Positions 25,663-34,095 of a stretch of DNA of 49,339 bases are shown here, piece by piece. The notes under the pieces were generated by a model, which made no database searches, had not been told where the DNA came from, and saw nothing but the letters and a program-made list of their open reading frames with translations. Source of the stretch: Streptomyces sp. SID9727 (GTDB lineage: Bacteria; Actinomycetota; Actinomycetes; Streptomycetales; Streptomycetaceae). Both the position numbers and the translations under genes were made by a program. Position 1 is the first letter of the stretch; every line of letters starts with the position of its first letter. Location of the stretch: positions 1 through 49,339 of the forward strand of contig NZ_JAAGNI010000513.1 in NCBI RefSeq assembly GCF_010550605.1. Direction: 5' to 3'.

Positions 25663-27864
25663 TCACAGCTCGTGGCCGAGCGAAGACCCGAGCCGCGTCA
25701 CCAGGTCGTGGGCCGCCTCCGGGATCACCGTCCCGGGCGGGAACACGGCCGCGGCGCCCGCCTCCAGGAGCGCGTCCACGTCCTGCGGCGGGATCACCCC
25801 GCCCACCACGATCATGATGTCCTCGCGCCCCTCGGCGGCCAGCTCCTCGCGGAGCGCCGGGACGAGCGTGAGGTGGCCAGCGGCCAGCGACGAGACGCCC
25901 ACGATGTGCACGTCCGCCTCGACCGCCTGCCGGGCGACCTCGCCCGGCGTCTGGAACAGCGGGCCGACGTCCACGTCGAAGCCCAGGTCGGCGAAGGCGG
26001 TCGCGATCACCTTCTGGCCCCGGTCGTGCCCGTCCTGGCCCATCTTGGCGACCAGGATGCGCGGACGCCGCCCCTCCGCCTCCTCGAACGCGTCGACCAG
26101 TGCGCGGGTGCGGTCCACGGACGGCGACTCCCCTGCCTCGTTGCGGTACACACCGGAGATCGTACGGATCTGGCCCGCGTGCCGGCCGTACACCTTCTCC
26201 AGGGCGTCCGAGATCTCGCCCACCGTTGCCATCGCACGGGCCGCGTCCATGGCCAGCGCCAGCAGATTGCCGTCCAGGCCGGGGCCCGGGTCGCGCCCGG
26301 CGGCCGCGGTCAGCGCGCGCAGCGCGTCCTGGCAGGCCCGCTCGTCGCGCTCCTTGCGCAGCCGGCGCAGCTTCTCGATCTGCTGGGCGCGCACCGAGGA
26401 GTTGTCGACCTTGAGCACGTCGATCTTCTCGTCGGTCTCGACCCGGTACTTGTTGACCCCGATCACGGGCTGGCGGCCGGAGTCGATGCGGGCCTGGGTG
26501 CGGGCGGCGGCCTCCTCGATGCGGAGCTTCGGGATGCCGGCGTCGATGGCCTTCGCCATGCCGCCGGCCGCCTCGACCTCCTCGATGTGCTGCCAGGCCC
26601 GCCGCGCCAGGTCGTAGGTCAGCTTCTCTACGTACGCGCTGCCGCCCCAGGGGTCGATGACCCGGCCGGTGCCGGACTCCTGCTGGAGCAGGAGCTGGGT
26701 GTTGCGGGCGATGCGCGCGGAGAAGTCCGTGGGCAGGGCCAGCGCCTCGTCGAGCGCGTTGGTGTGCAGCGACTGGGTGTGGCCCTGGGTGGCGGCCATC
26801 GCCTCCACGCAGGTGCGCGTGACGTTGTTGAACACGTCCTGCGCGGTCAGCGACCAGCCGGACGTCTGCGAGTGCGTCCGCAGCGACAGCGACTTGGAGT
26901 TCTTCGGTTCGAACTGCTGCACGAGCTTGGCCCAGAGCAGCCGGGCTGCGCGCAGCTTCGCGATCTCCATGAAGAAGTTCATGCCGATCGCCCAGAAGAA
27001 TGACAGCCGGGGCGCGAACGCGTCCACGTCGAGCCCCGCGTTCCGCCCCGCGCGCAGGTACTCCACCCCGTCGGCCAGGGTGTACGCCAGCTCCAGATCG
27101 GCCGTCGCCCCGGCCTCCTGGATGTGGTAGCCGGAGATGGAGATCGAGTTGTAGCGCGGCATCTTCTGTGACGTGTACGAGAAGATGTCGGAGATGATCC
27201 GCATTGACGGCTTCGGCGGATAGATGTAGGTGTTGCGGACCATGAACTCCTTCAGAATGTCGTTCTGAATGGTCCCGGCCAGCTTTTCCGGCGGTACGCC
27301 CTGTTCCTCGGCGGCCACGATGTACAGGGCGAGCACCGGCAGCACCGCGCCGTTCATCGTCATCGACACCGACATCCGGTCCAGCGGGATGCCGTCGAAG
27401 AGCTGACGCATGTCGTAGATCGAGTCGATCGCCACACCCGCCATGCCGACATCGCCCGTCACCCGGGGGTGGTCGCTGTCGTAACCGCGGTGCGTCGGCA
27501 GGTCGAAGGCGACCGACAGCCCCTTCTGCCCGGCCGCCAGGTTGCGCCGGTAGAAGGCGTTGGACTCCTCGGCGGTGGAGAAGCCCGCGTACTGCCGGAT
27601 CGTCCAGGGCTGGTTGACGTACATCGTCGGGTACGGACCGCGCAGGTACGGCGCGATGCCGGGGTACGTGCCGAGGAAGTCGAGGCCCTCCAGGTCGTGC
27701 CCGGTGTACAGCGGCTTGACCGTGATGCCTTCGGGGGTCTCCCACAGCAGATCGGCGGCCGAGCTGCCGGAGGACTCCTTGACCGCGGCACGCCACTGGT
27801 CCTCGGTGGCCTCGGGGGCACCGCCCGGTCCGAGCCCGATGTCGGAGAAGTCGGGGATACGCAT
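25663..27864 (-). CDS. mutB: methylmalonyl-CoA mutase, large (catalytic) subunit
   Basis: 733 residues. The TIM-barrel half holds the CoA/substrate region (QPWTIRQYAGFSTAEESNAF, SVSMTMNGAVLPVLAL, NTYIYPPKPSMRIISDIF). The C-terminal B12 domain has DGHDRGQKVIATAFADLG (about residue 606), with the His that binds cobalt in base-off/His-on form, and GG in VVGGVIPPQD. It interconverts methylmalonyl-CoA and succinyl-CoA. The ATG at 27864 shares one base with the small-subunit stop (TAATG). Confidence 0.96.
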   Translation of the reverse strand: MRIPDFSDIGLGPGGAPEATEDQWRAAVKESSGSSAADLLWETPEGITVKPLYTGHDLEGLDFLGTYPGIAPYLRGPYPTMYVNQPWTIRQYAGFSTAEESNAFYRRNLAAGQKGLSVAFDLPTHRGYDSDHPRVTGDVGMAGVAIDSIYDMRQLFDGIPLDRMSVSMTMNGAVLPVLALYIVAAEEQGVPPEKLAGTIQNDILKEFMVRNTYIYPPKPSMRIISDIFSYTSQKMPRYNSISISGYHIQEAGATADLELAYTLADGVEYLRAGRNAGLDVDAFAPRLSFFWAIGMNFFMEIAKLRAARLLWAKLVQQFEPKNSKSLSLRTHSQTSGWSLTAQDVFNNVTRTCVEAMAATQGHTQSLHTNALDEALALPTDFSARIARNTQLLLQQESGTGRVIDPWGGSAYVEKLTYDLARRAWQHIEEVEAAGGMAKAIDAGIPKLRIEEAAARTQARIDSGRQPVIGVNKYRVETDEKIDVLKVDNSSVRAQQIEKLRRLRKERDERACQDALRALTAAAGRDPGPGLDGNLLALAMDAARAMATVGEISDALEKVYGRHAGQIRTISGVYRNEAGESPSVDRTRALVDAFEEAEGRRPRILVAKMGQDGHDRGQKVIATAFADLGFDVDVGPLFQTPGEVARQAVEADVHIVGVSSLAAGHLTLVPALREELAAEGREDIMIVVGGVIPPQDVDALLEAGAAAVFPPGTVIPEAAHDLVTRLGSSLGHEL

Positions 27865-29720
27865 TACGCCACACCCATCCGGTCGAGAAGGGAGGAGAGC
27901 ACGGCCACCGCGTCGCAGCCGGCGAAGACGTACTCGTCGACACCGTCGTACGCGCCGGGCCGCCCCGCCAGGTACACACGCCGCGCACCCGCCGCGACCA
28001 GCGCCGCGGCGACCTCCGCGGCCTGTTCGGCGTAGAGCGCGTCGCTGGAGCACAGGCACGCCGTGTCCGCCCCCGAGGCGGCGAACGCCCCGGCCACCGA
28101 GGACGCGTCCACCCGCACCGGCTCGTGCACCGGCTCGATGCCGCCCGCCTGGAACAGGTTCGCGGCGAAGGAGACCCGCGCGGTGTGGACCGCCGCCGGG
28201 CCGAGCGCGGCGATGAACACGCGCGGCCTGCCGCCGGTCGCCGCGAGGTGGGCGTCCGAGCGGACCCGCAGCGCCTCGAACGCCTCGTCGCGGCGGACGA
28301 CCGGGAGGCCGCCCCGTGCCGGGGCCGCCGGGAGCGGCTCGCGCTCCACCGGGCGCTCGGACAGCAGCGGGAACTCACTCACCCCGGTCACCGGCTCCTT
28401 GCGCCGCGCCAGGTCCCTCTTGCGCGCCTCCCAGGTCGCCGCGACGCGTTCCGCGACCAGCCCCGAGTCCAGCGCCGCGGCCTGGCCGCCCGCCCGCTCG
28501 ATCTCCTGGAAGAACGCCCAAGCGGCTTCCGCGAGTTCGTCGGTCAGCCGCTCCACGTACCAGGAACCGCCCGCCGGGTCGATCACCCGGGCGAGGTGCG
28601 ACTCCTCGAGGAGGATCGTGGAGGTGTTGCGGGCGATGCGCCGGGCGAACGCGTCGGGCAGGCCCAGCGCGTGATCGAACGGCAGCACGGTCACCGCGTC
28701 GGCCCCGCCGACGCCCGCGCCGAGGCCGGCGAGGGTGGTCCGCAGCATGTTCACCCACGGATCGCGCCGCGTCATCATGACCGGCGACGTCACCGCGTGC
28801 TGCCGCTGCGCCCCGGCGCCCGGGGCTCCGCAGACCTCGGCGACCCGCGCCCACAGCCGGCGCGCCGCCCGCATCTTCGCGATGGTCAGGAACTGGTCGG
28901 CGGTCGCCGCGTACCGGAACTCCAGCTGCGCGCACGCCGCTTCGACGCCGAGCCCGGCCCCGGTCAGCGCCCGGAGATAGGCGACGCCCGTGGCCAGCGA
29001 GGCGCCCAGCTCCTGGGCCGCCGAACCGCCCGCCTCGTGGTACGGCATCGCGTCCACGACGACCGCGCGCAGCCCGGGGAACTCCTCGGCGCACCGCAGC
29101 GCCCAGCGGACGGCCTCCGCCAGGTCGGGCTCGGCGCCCTCGCGCGCGGCGCGTCCCAGCGGATCGGCGCCGAGACTGCCCCGTACCCGCCCGGCCGGGA
29201 CACCGCGCTCCGCGTACAGCCGCAGCAATTCGGCCGCCGCGGCGTCCAGTTCCGCGCCCGCGTCCAGGACGATGGGCGCCAGGTCGAGCAGGACGCCGTC
29301 GAGTGCCCGCTCGAGACCGGGGACCGGCACGCCGCCGGTGCCGCCGACGGCCAGCCACAGCGAGGTGACGCCGTTCTCCAGGTCCGCGAGCACGGCCTCG
29401 TTGAGCCGGGCGGGATCGGCGAACGCGTGCCGTTGCCGTACGCCCCAGCCGCCCGCCGTACCCCCTTCGGGCTTGCCGCCGCGGGTGAACGGGGCGAAGC
29501 CCGGGAGACCGGCATCGGGCGCGTCGTCGCGCGGGGTGTAGAGGGGCCGGGTGATGAGCCCGTCCTCCACCGTGGTGGACAGTGCTTCCTCGGCGGCCGG
29601 TCCCGACACGTCCTTGCCCGATTTGCGCAGCACGCCTTCGACAAGGCTCTGCCACTGCTCATGGGCGGGGTCGGGGAATCCGGCGGCCAGCGGAAGCCCG
29701 TCAGCAGGCTGGACCGTCAT
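27864..29720 (-). CDS. mutA: methylmalonyl-CoA mutase, small subunit
   Basis: 618 residues, paralogous to the large subunit. The barrel half is recognisable (PYHEAGGSAAQELGASLATG; VDPAGGSWYVE-type segment as VIDPAGGSWYVERL). The C-terminal B12-like domain keeps the fold (VFIAALGPAAVHTARVSFAA), but the DxHxxG cobalt-ligand motif is lost (GPAAVHTAR), as in all MutA subunits. It is first in the operon mutA-mutB-meaB. The start at 29720 gives MTVQPADGLPLAAGFPDP. Confidence 0.94.
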   Translation of the reverse strand: MTVQPADGLPLAAGFPDPAHEQWQSLVEGVLRKSGKDVSGPAAEEALSTTVEDGLITRPLYTPRDDAPDAGLPGFAPFTRGGKPEGGTAGGWGVRQRHAFADPARLNEAVLADLENGVTSLWLAVGGTGGVPVPGLERALDGVLLDLAPIVLDAGAELDAAAAELLRLYAERGVPAGRVRGSLGADPLGRAAREGAEPDLAEAVRWALRCAEEFPGLRAVVVDAMPYHEAGGSAAQELGASLATGVAYLRALTGAGLGVEAACAQLEFRYAATADQFLTIAKMRAARRLWARVAEVCGAPGAGAQRQHAVTSPVMMTRRDPWVNMLRTTLAGLGAGVGGADAVTVLPFDHALGLPDAFARRIARNTSTILLEESHLARVIDPAGGSWYVERLTDELAEAAWAFFQEIERAGGQAAALDSGLVAERVAATWEARKRDLARRKEPVTGVSEFPLLSERPVEREPLPAAPARGGLPVVRRDEAFEALRVRSDAHLAATGGRPRVFIAALGPAAVHTARVSFAANLFQAGGIEPVHEPVRVDASSVAGAFAASGADTACLCSSDALYAEQAAEVAAALVAAGARRVYLAGRPGAYDGVDEYVFAGCDAVAVLSSLLDRMGVA

Positions 29721-29914
29721 GGCCCAGATGCTAGGACAGCTCCCCGGCGAGGAGCAGTGCGTCGGCCTGTGACCTTGCCCTCCCTCAGCGCACTTGATCC
29801 TTTACTTACTGTCGCGTAGCCGCTCCTGCCGTTGTGTGCTGTTTTGCCATGGTGCGTCAGTGATTGCCCAAAGTTATGCTGCTCACGAACCATTCATGCG
29901 GAGAGGACGCGCCC
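29721..29914. other. divergent intergenic region between mutA and the DUF6325 gene
   Basis: 194 bases, less GC-rich than the surroundings, holding promoters for both directions. TTGATCCTTTACTTACTGTC is the most AT-rich piece, near 29795. No sigma-B-type GGGTAY box, riboswitch or clear terminator is visible. Confidence 0.3.
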
Positions 29915-30343
29915 GTGGCCGTGGGACCAGTGGAATACCTCGTCGTCGCTTTTCCCGGCAGCCGGTTCACCGGCGCCATCGCGCCGGCGCTGGCCGACGC
30001 GGTCGCCTCGAAGGCGGTGCGCATCCTCGATCTGACCTTCGTGCAGAGGGCCGAGGACGGCACCGTCCAGGCCGTCGAGCTGGATGATCTGGACCCCGAG
30101 GACCTGGTCTCCTTCGAACCGGTCGAGGGCGAGGTCAGCGGCATGCTGAGCAGTGAGGACATCCGGCTGCTCGGCGAGCGCGTGCCGCCGGGGAGCTCCG
30201 CCGCCCTGATCGTGTGGGAGGACCTGTGGGCCGTCCCGCTGACCGAGGCGGTCCGGGCCTCGGGCGGGCAGGTCATCGCCCACGAACGGATTCCAGCCGC
30301 GGTCGCGGAAGCCGCCGCCTCCGCCGCCGGCCACGCCGGCTGA
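29915..30343 (+). CDS. DUF6325 family protein
   Basis: 142 residues. AVGPVEYLVVAFPGSRFTG and KAVRILDLTFV are typical of the DUF6325 (formerly DUF1269-like) family, with SSAALIVWEDLWA and AHERIPAAV near the end. These proteins often pair with a SHOCT-domain gene, as here, and are seen in stress contexts; the function is unknown. GTG 29915 is preceded by AGAGGA. A longer in-frame start at 29864 lies upstream of that site and seems less likely. Confidence 0.8.
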   Translation: MAVGPVEYLVVAFPGSRFTGAIAPALADAVASKAVRILDLTFVQRAEDGTVQAVELDDLDPEDLVSFEPVEGEVSGMLSSEDIRLLGERVPPGSSAALIVWEDLWAVPLTEAVRASGGQVIAHERIPAAVAEAAASAAGHAG

Positions 30344-30369
30344 CGCCCGCACCGGAAGGGGAACACGCC

Positions 30370-30681
30370 ATGCCGATCTTCCGAGGCCCCGGAATGAACC
30401 GTCGTGGACCCGGCCTCATCGGGGCCGCCGCGCGTACGGCCGTCGTCGCCGGCACCGCGTCCGCCGTCTCCGGGCGGGTCCAGCAGCGCCAGCAGACCAG
30501 GTTCGCGCAGCAGGAGGCGGAGCAGTACGCCGCCCAGCAGCCGCCTCCGCCCGCTCCGCGGCCGGCCGCGCCCGGTGAGGACACGATCGGGCAGCTGGAG
30601 CGGCTGGCCGCGCTGAAGCAGCAGGGCATTCTGACGGAGGCCGAATTCGAGGCCCAGAAGGCGCGCCTGCTGGCCGGGTGA
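30370..30681 (+). CDS. SHOCT domain-containing protein
   Basis: 103 residues. A hydrophobic segment (LIGAAARTAVVAGTASAVSG, about residues 16-35) is followed by a Gln-rich stretch and a Pro/Ala linker, then a C-terminal SHOCT domain (QLERLAALKQQGILTEAEFE). SHOCT is a short C-terminal domain linked to oligomerisation. It lies 26 bases after the DUF6325 gene with GGAAGGGG ahead of the ATG, so the two form an operon. Confidence 0.87.
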   Translation: MPIFRGPGMNRRGPGLIGAAARTAVVAGTASAVSGRVQQRQQTRFAQQEAEQYAAQQPPPPAPRPAAPGEDTIGQLERLAALKQQGILTEAEFEAQKARLLAG

Positions 30682-30856
30682 GAACAGGGGGCGCGGGGCG
30701 CCCGCGGGGAGACCGCTTCGCGTGGCTCCCGCCTGCCCGCGCGGCCGATCGATGATCTCCGGCGTTTTACTTTGTCGATGTGACGACATCATGCGACGTT
30801 GATCCGGCCAGGCCGAAATCATTTCGGATGCGTGCCGGGAGAAGAGGAAATCCATC

Positions 30857-31660
30857 GTGCACACCGTCAGGGCCGTCCCGACCGTCTCCGCCCTCAATTT
30901 GCGCGATCTCGGCGGCATCACGCTGGGTCCGGGCCGCCAGGTCCGGCCGGGCACGGTGCTGCGCTCCGGCCGGCTCGGCGGACTGGACCCGGTGGACGCC
31001 GCGGCCGTGGCCGCGCTCGGCATCCGTACGGTCGTCGACCTGCGGACCGCCGACGAGCGGGGCTCCGCCCCCGACGCCCTGCCGCCCGGGGCCCGGCTCT
31101 TCGTCGCCGACGTGCTGGGTGACAACCCGGGCGTGACGCCCGCGCGGTTTCGCGCGCTGCTCGCCGACCCCGTCGAGGCCGAGCGGCTGCTGGGCAGCGG
31201 CAAGGCCGAGGAAGCGGTCGCCCGGACGTACCGGCGACTCGTGCTCTCCCCGGGGGCCGCGGCCGCGTACCGGGCCTTCATCGACACGGCCGCCGACCCC
31301 GCCGCGCGGCCGGTGCTCTTCCACTGCGCCACCGGCAAGGACCGCGCCGGCTGGGGGGCGGCCCTGCTGCTCCTGATCCTGGGCGCCTCGCGCGATGTGG
31401 TGCGGCAGGAGTTCCTCGCGGTGAACCCGGTGCTGCGGATCGTCGGACGTCCGTACGTGCAGGGCTTCCTCGACGCGGGCGGCGACCCGGAGATCGCCTC
31501 GGCGATCACCGAGGTACGCTCCCGCTACCTCGACACGGCCCTGGCCGCCATGGACGAGCGCTGGGGCGGCCTGGACGGATACGTACGGGACTGCCTGCGC
31601 GTCCCGGGGCCCACGTTGCGACGCCTGCGCGGCGAACTGGTCGTCTACACCGGCGAGTAG
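30857..31660 (+). CDS. tyrosine-protein phosphatase (Y_phosphatase3 family)
   Basis: 267 residues. The phosphatase P-loop is HCATGKDRAGWG with nucleophile Cys157 and Arg163 (CX5R). The N-terminal LRDLGGITL and LRSGRLGGL segments and the DLRTADER motif mark the bacterial PTP family that includes secreted MptpB. No signal peptide is visible, so it is likely cytoplasmic. GTG 30857 has AGAGGAAA upstream. A terminator hairpin follows. Confidence 0.9.
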   Translation: MHTVRAVPTVSALNLRDLGGITLGPGRQVRPGTVLRSGRLGGLDPVDAAAVAALGIRTVVDLRTADERGSAPDALPPGARLFVADVLGDNPGVTPARFRALLADPVEAERLLGSGKAEEAVARTYRRLVLSPGAAAAYRAFIDTAADPAARPVLFHCATGKDRAGWGAALLLLILGASRDVVRQEFLAVNPVLRIVGRPYVQGFLDAGGDPEIASAITEVRSRYLDTALAAMDERWGGLDGYVRDCLRVPGPTLRRLRGELVVYTGE

Positions 31661-31682
31661 TCGGCCGCCCCCCGCACAGCCC

Positions 31683-31713
31683 GCTGCCCCGGCACTCCCG
31701 GTGCCGGGGCAGC
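31683..31713. terminator. hairpin between convergent genes
   Basis: GCTGCCCCGGCAC and GTGCCGGGGCAGC form a 13-bp perfect stem with a TCCCG loop. It sits between the tyrosine phosphatase and the convergent gene ending at 31734, so it can stop transcription from both sides. Confidence 0.8.
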
Positions 31714-31733
31714 CTTCGCTCTCCGAGCTCGTG

Positions 31734-32342
31734 TCATACCTTCAGGAGGCGTTCCGTCAGGTCGCGGTAGTGCTGGAGCGTGATCCGCAGCTCCTCGGTG
31801 CGGGCACCGGGGTCGCCGCCGTCCCGTTCGCCGACGTGCAGGGCGCTGCGGCGCTCCTTGAGCGCGTCGGTGAGGCCGGCGACCACCGCGTCGAACGTGG
31901 ACTCGGCCTCTTCCACCGCCCGGTGCGGGCTCTCCACGAAGTCGGTCACCGCCTGGTGCAGCCGGTGGGCCAGCCTGTCCTGGTCGCCGGCCGGGAGGAG
32001 GCGGTCGCCCCCGTCGTGCGCGGCGTGCGCCCGGCCGTCACGGTCCGGGGTGTGCGGGGCCGTCGTACGGAAGGTCCGCGTGTCGGTGTCCCGGTCCGCG
32101 TCCGTCGGACGGGCCGGGGTGTCCGGCCGCCCCGTACCGTCCGCGTCCTTGTGCCCCAGGTCCTTCTGGGACAGCGGGACGGGCGCGGCGGCCGGGGGAG
32201 CGGAGGGCGCCGTCCGGGGCGGGCGGGCCGAGATGTCGTCGGAGAAGTGCGGGGCGGCTGTTCCGGCGGCCCGGGCCCCGGTGTCCGGACGGCTCGTGGG
32301 CGCGGCCGTGGGCCGCGGGGTGGGGTCGGTGTCCTTGGTCAT
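31734..32342 (-). CDS. hypothetical protein, soluble paralogue of the next upstream gene
   Basis: 202 residues. The first 110 residues are low-complexity (Pro, Ala, Thr, Asp, Arg) and probably disordered. The C-terminal 90 residues form a helical unit: LAHRLHQAVTDFVESPHRAV, EEAESTFDAVV, and TEELRITLQHYRDLTERLL. This unit aligns with the C-terminus of the preceding gene (FVDAPQQAVAEAD..., TEQLRTALVEARGLFDVLV), so the pair are tandem paralogues. The ATG overlaps that gene's stop (ATGA). I know similar helical segments only as unnamed actinobacterial proteins. There is no signal or membrane helix. Confidence 0.72.
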   Translation of the reverse strand: MTKDTDPTPRPTAAPTSRPDTGARAAGTAAPHFSDDISARPPRTAPSAPPAAAPVPLSQKDLGHKDADGTGRPDTPARPTDADRDTDTRTFRTTAPHTPDRDGRAHAAHDGGDRLLPAGDQDRLAHRLHQAVTDFVESPHRAVEEAESTFDAVVAGLTDALKERRSALHVGERDGGDPGARTEELRITLQHYRDLTERLLKV

Positions 32343-32917
32343 GCCGTGCCACTTCCTTCCGCGTGATGGTGCTCGTCCCGGTGGACCGGGCGGTCCGTGC
32401 CGTTCGATACGAGGACGTCGAAGAGGCCGCGGGCCTCGACCAGCGCGGTCCGCAGCTGCTCGGTGTCGCCCTCGCCGCGCCGGGCGGCGTGCACGCGCCG
32501 GTAGCCGTGGACGTGCTTGGCGTGGTGGACCGAGAGCGCGTCGCTCTGCTCGTCGAAGTCCTTGCCGTCGGGGAAGCCCATGTCCCGGGCCAGCTCCGCG
32601 AGGAGCGTGTCCGCCTCGGCCACCGCCTGCTGCGGCGCGTCGACGAACCGGTCCTGGACCTGCGCCCAGCGCGCGAGGTAGCGCTCCCGCTCCTCGGCCG
32701 TCAGCGCACGCTCGTCCAGCGAGCCGTGCCGCTTCAGCCGTTCGTTCAGTTCGTGCTCGGCGGCCTTGGTGTCGCCGTTGTGCCGGGCCACGGCACGCTC
32801 GTACTCCGGTCCGAAACGCCGCCGCAGGCCGTGGCCGCCGTTCTTCCGGCCGAAGACGAGGAACGCTCCGGCGGCCACCACCACGACGACCGCGAGGATG
32901 ATCACGAGGGTCGTCAT
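32339..32917 (-). CDS. hypothetical membrane-anchored protein, paralogue of the following gene
   Basis: 192 residues. A single N-terminal membrane helix (TLVIILAVVVVVAAGAFLVF, residues 3-22) is followed by FGPEYERAVARHNGDTKAAE and a helical region containing RWAQVQDRFVDAPQQAVAEA and the C-terminal TEQLRTALVEARGLFDVLV. It is coupled by ATGA to its soluble paralogue. The start at 32917 gives the membrane helix right after Met; a longer frame is arginine-rich and crosses the promoter. A sigma-B-type promoter lies about 110 bases upstream. Confidence 0.78.
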   Translation of the reverse strand: MTTLVIILAVVVVVAAGAFLVFGRKNGGHGLRRRFGPEYERAVARHNGDTKAAEHELNERLKRHGSLDERALTAEERERYLARWAQVQDRFVDAPQQAVAEADTLLAELARDMGFPDGKDFDEQSDALSVHHAKHVHGYRRVHAARRGEGDTEQLRTALVEARGLFDVLVSNGTDRPVHRDEHHHAEGSGTA

Positions 32918-33023
32918 CGCCACCACCCCCGGCGGTAGTCGGTCCGCGGGTCGCTGTGTTCCACTCCCACCACCCCTTCGGGTTCGTTGCCCGGCATGCC
33001 TTCCGGCCGGGCGTGACGCTCGT

Positions 33024-33048
33024 GTACCCCGGCGAACGCGTTCGAGAC
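33024..33048 (-). promoter_or_regulatory. sigma-B-type promoter for the tandem-paralogue operon
   Basis: On the minus strand GTCT is followed by 15 bases and GGGTAC, a full match to the S. coelicolor sigma-B consensus GNNT-N14-16-GGGTAY. It lies about 107 bases upstream of the start at 32917 in the correct direction. Confidence 0.6.
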
Positions 33049-33141
33049 GAGCCGGCTCGGACATCCGCGGCCGACGGGCCCCGGAGGCCCCTCGATAGGG
33101 TGGGAGACGCCGCAGCAGGCGTACTCCGAGAGGGGAACACG

Positions 33142-33546
33142 GTGACCGAGCGCAAACCCGCGGGTGTCAGCTTCGAATCATGGGTGGACCAGCAGATCCG
33201 GGAGTCCGAACGGAAGGGCGACGTCTCGAAACTGCCCGGGTTCGGCAAGCCGATCGAGGCGCTGAGCGCCCCGTACGACGAAGCCTGGTGGATCAAGTCC
33301 AAGATGCAGCGCGAAGGGGTGTCGGTGCTTCCGCCGGCGCTGGCGCTGCGCAAGGAGGCCGAGGACGTCGTCGCCCGCCTGCCGGAGATCCGGACGGAGG
33401 CCGAGGTGCGCCGGGCGCTGACCGAGGTGAACGACAAGATCCGCGAGGCCGTCCGCAGGCCCCCGCCGGGACCCCTGCTGAACCTGCGCCCGTTCGACGT
33501 GGACGCCCTGGTGGCGCAGTGGCGCACCGCACGCGCCGCCTCCTGA
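33142..33546 (+). CDS. DUF1992 (DnaJ-C28-like) domain protein
   Basis: 134 residues. The conserved SFESWVDQQIRESERKGD and LPGFGKPI segments at the N-terminus define DUF1992, the region shared with eukaryotic DNAJC28. There is no J domain. The function is unknown. GTG 33142 is preceded by GAGAGGGG. The next gene starts 47 bases later. Confidence 0.88.
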   Translation: MTERKPAGVSFESWVDQQIRESERKGDVSKLPGFGKPIEALSAPYDEAWWIKSKMQREGVSVLPPALALRKEAEDVVARLPEIRTEAEVRRALTEVNDKIREAVRRPPPGPLLNLRPFDVDALVAQWRTARAAS

Positions 33547-33593
33547 AGCGGCCCGGGCCGCCCCCCCGGGGGGAGTGCGTCATACTCGGCCCC

Positions 33594-34085
33594 ATGAGAT
33601 CAAGCGTGACGCCGACGGGCCGCCGGGCATCCGGCGGCCCGGTCCGTGTCAGGCGGGCGACCGCGCGGGACGCCAAGCGCCTCACCCGGCTGGTCCGGTC
33701 CTCGCGCGCCTACGAGGGCCCCTACGCGCCGATGGTCGCCGGGTACCGGGTGGGGCCGGACTACATCGAGGCCCATGAGGTCTTCGTGGCCGTGCGGGAG
33801 GCGACGGACCGGGTGCTCGGCTTCTACGCGCTCGTCCTGGACCCGCCCGAGCTGGACCTGCTCTTCGTCGCGGACGACGCCCAGGGCGCCGGCACCGGGC
33901 GGCTGCTGATCGGCCACCTGCGGGCGGAGGCGGAGGCGCGGGGGCTGCCCGGCGTCCGCGTCGTCTCGCATCCGCCGGCGGAGGGCTTCTACCTGGCCGT
34001 GGGCGCGGAGCGGACCGGCACCGTACGGGCCGCGCCGCCCGCCGTGATGTGGGACCGGCCCGAGCTGCTGCTGCCGGTCGTCTGA
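33594..34085 (+). CDS. GNAT family N-acetyltransferase
   Basis: 163 residues. VRVRRATARDAKRLTRLVRS starts the GNAT fold, and LDLLFVADDAQGAGTGRLLI carries the acetyl-CoA loop (about residues 85-104). The ATG follows CATACT by 7 bases with no Shine-Dalgarno, so it is probably leaderless. The substrate is unknown. Confidence 0.85.
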   Translation: MRSSVTPTGRRASGGPVRVRRATARDAKRLTRLVRSSRAYEGPYAPMVAGYRVGPDYIEAHEVFVAVREATDRVLGFYALVLDPPELDLLFVADDAQGAGTGRLLIGHLRAEAEARGLPGVRVVSHPPAEGFYLAVGAERTGTVRAAPPAVMWDRPELLLPVV

Positions 34086-34095
34086 GCCGGGCCCG

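Noticed and set aside
30690..30745. Imperfect hairpin after the SHOCT gene (GCGGGGAG with CTCCCGC)
   Set aside because: The stem needs a bulge, and there is no T run; too weak to list as a terminator.
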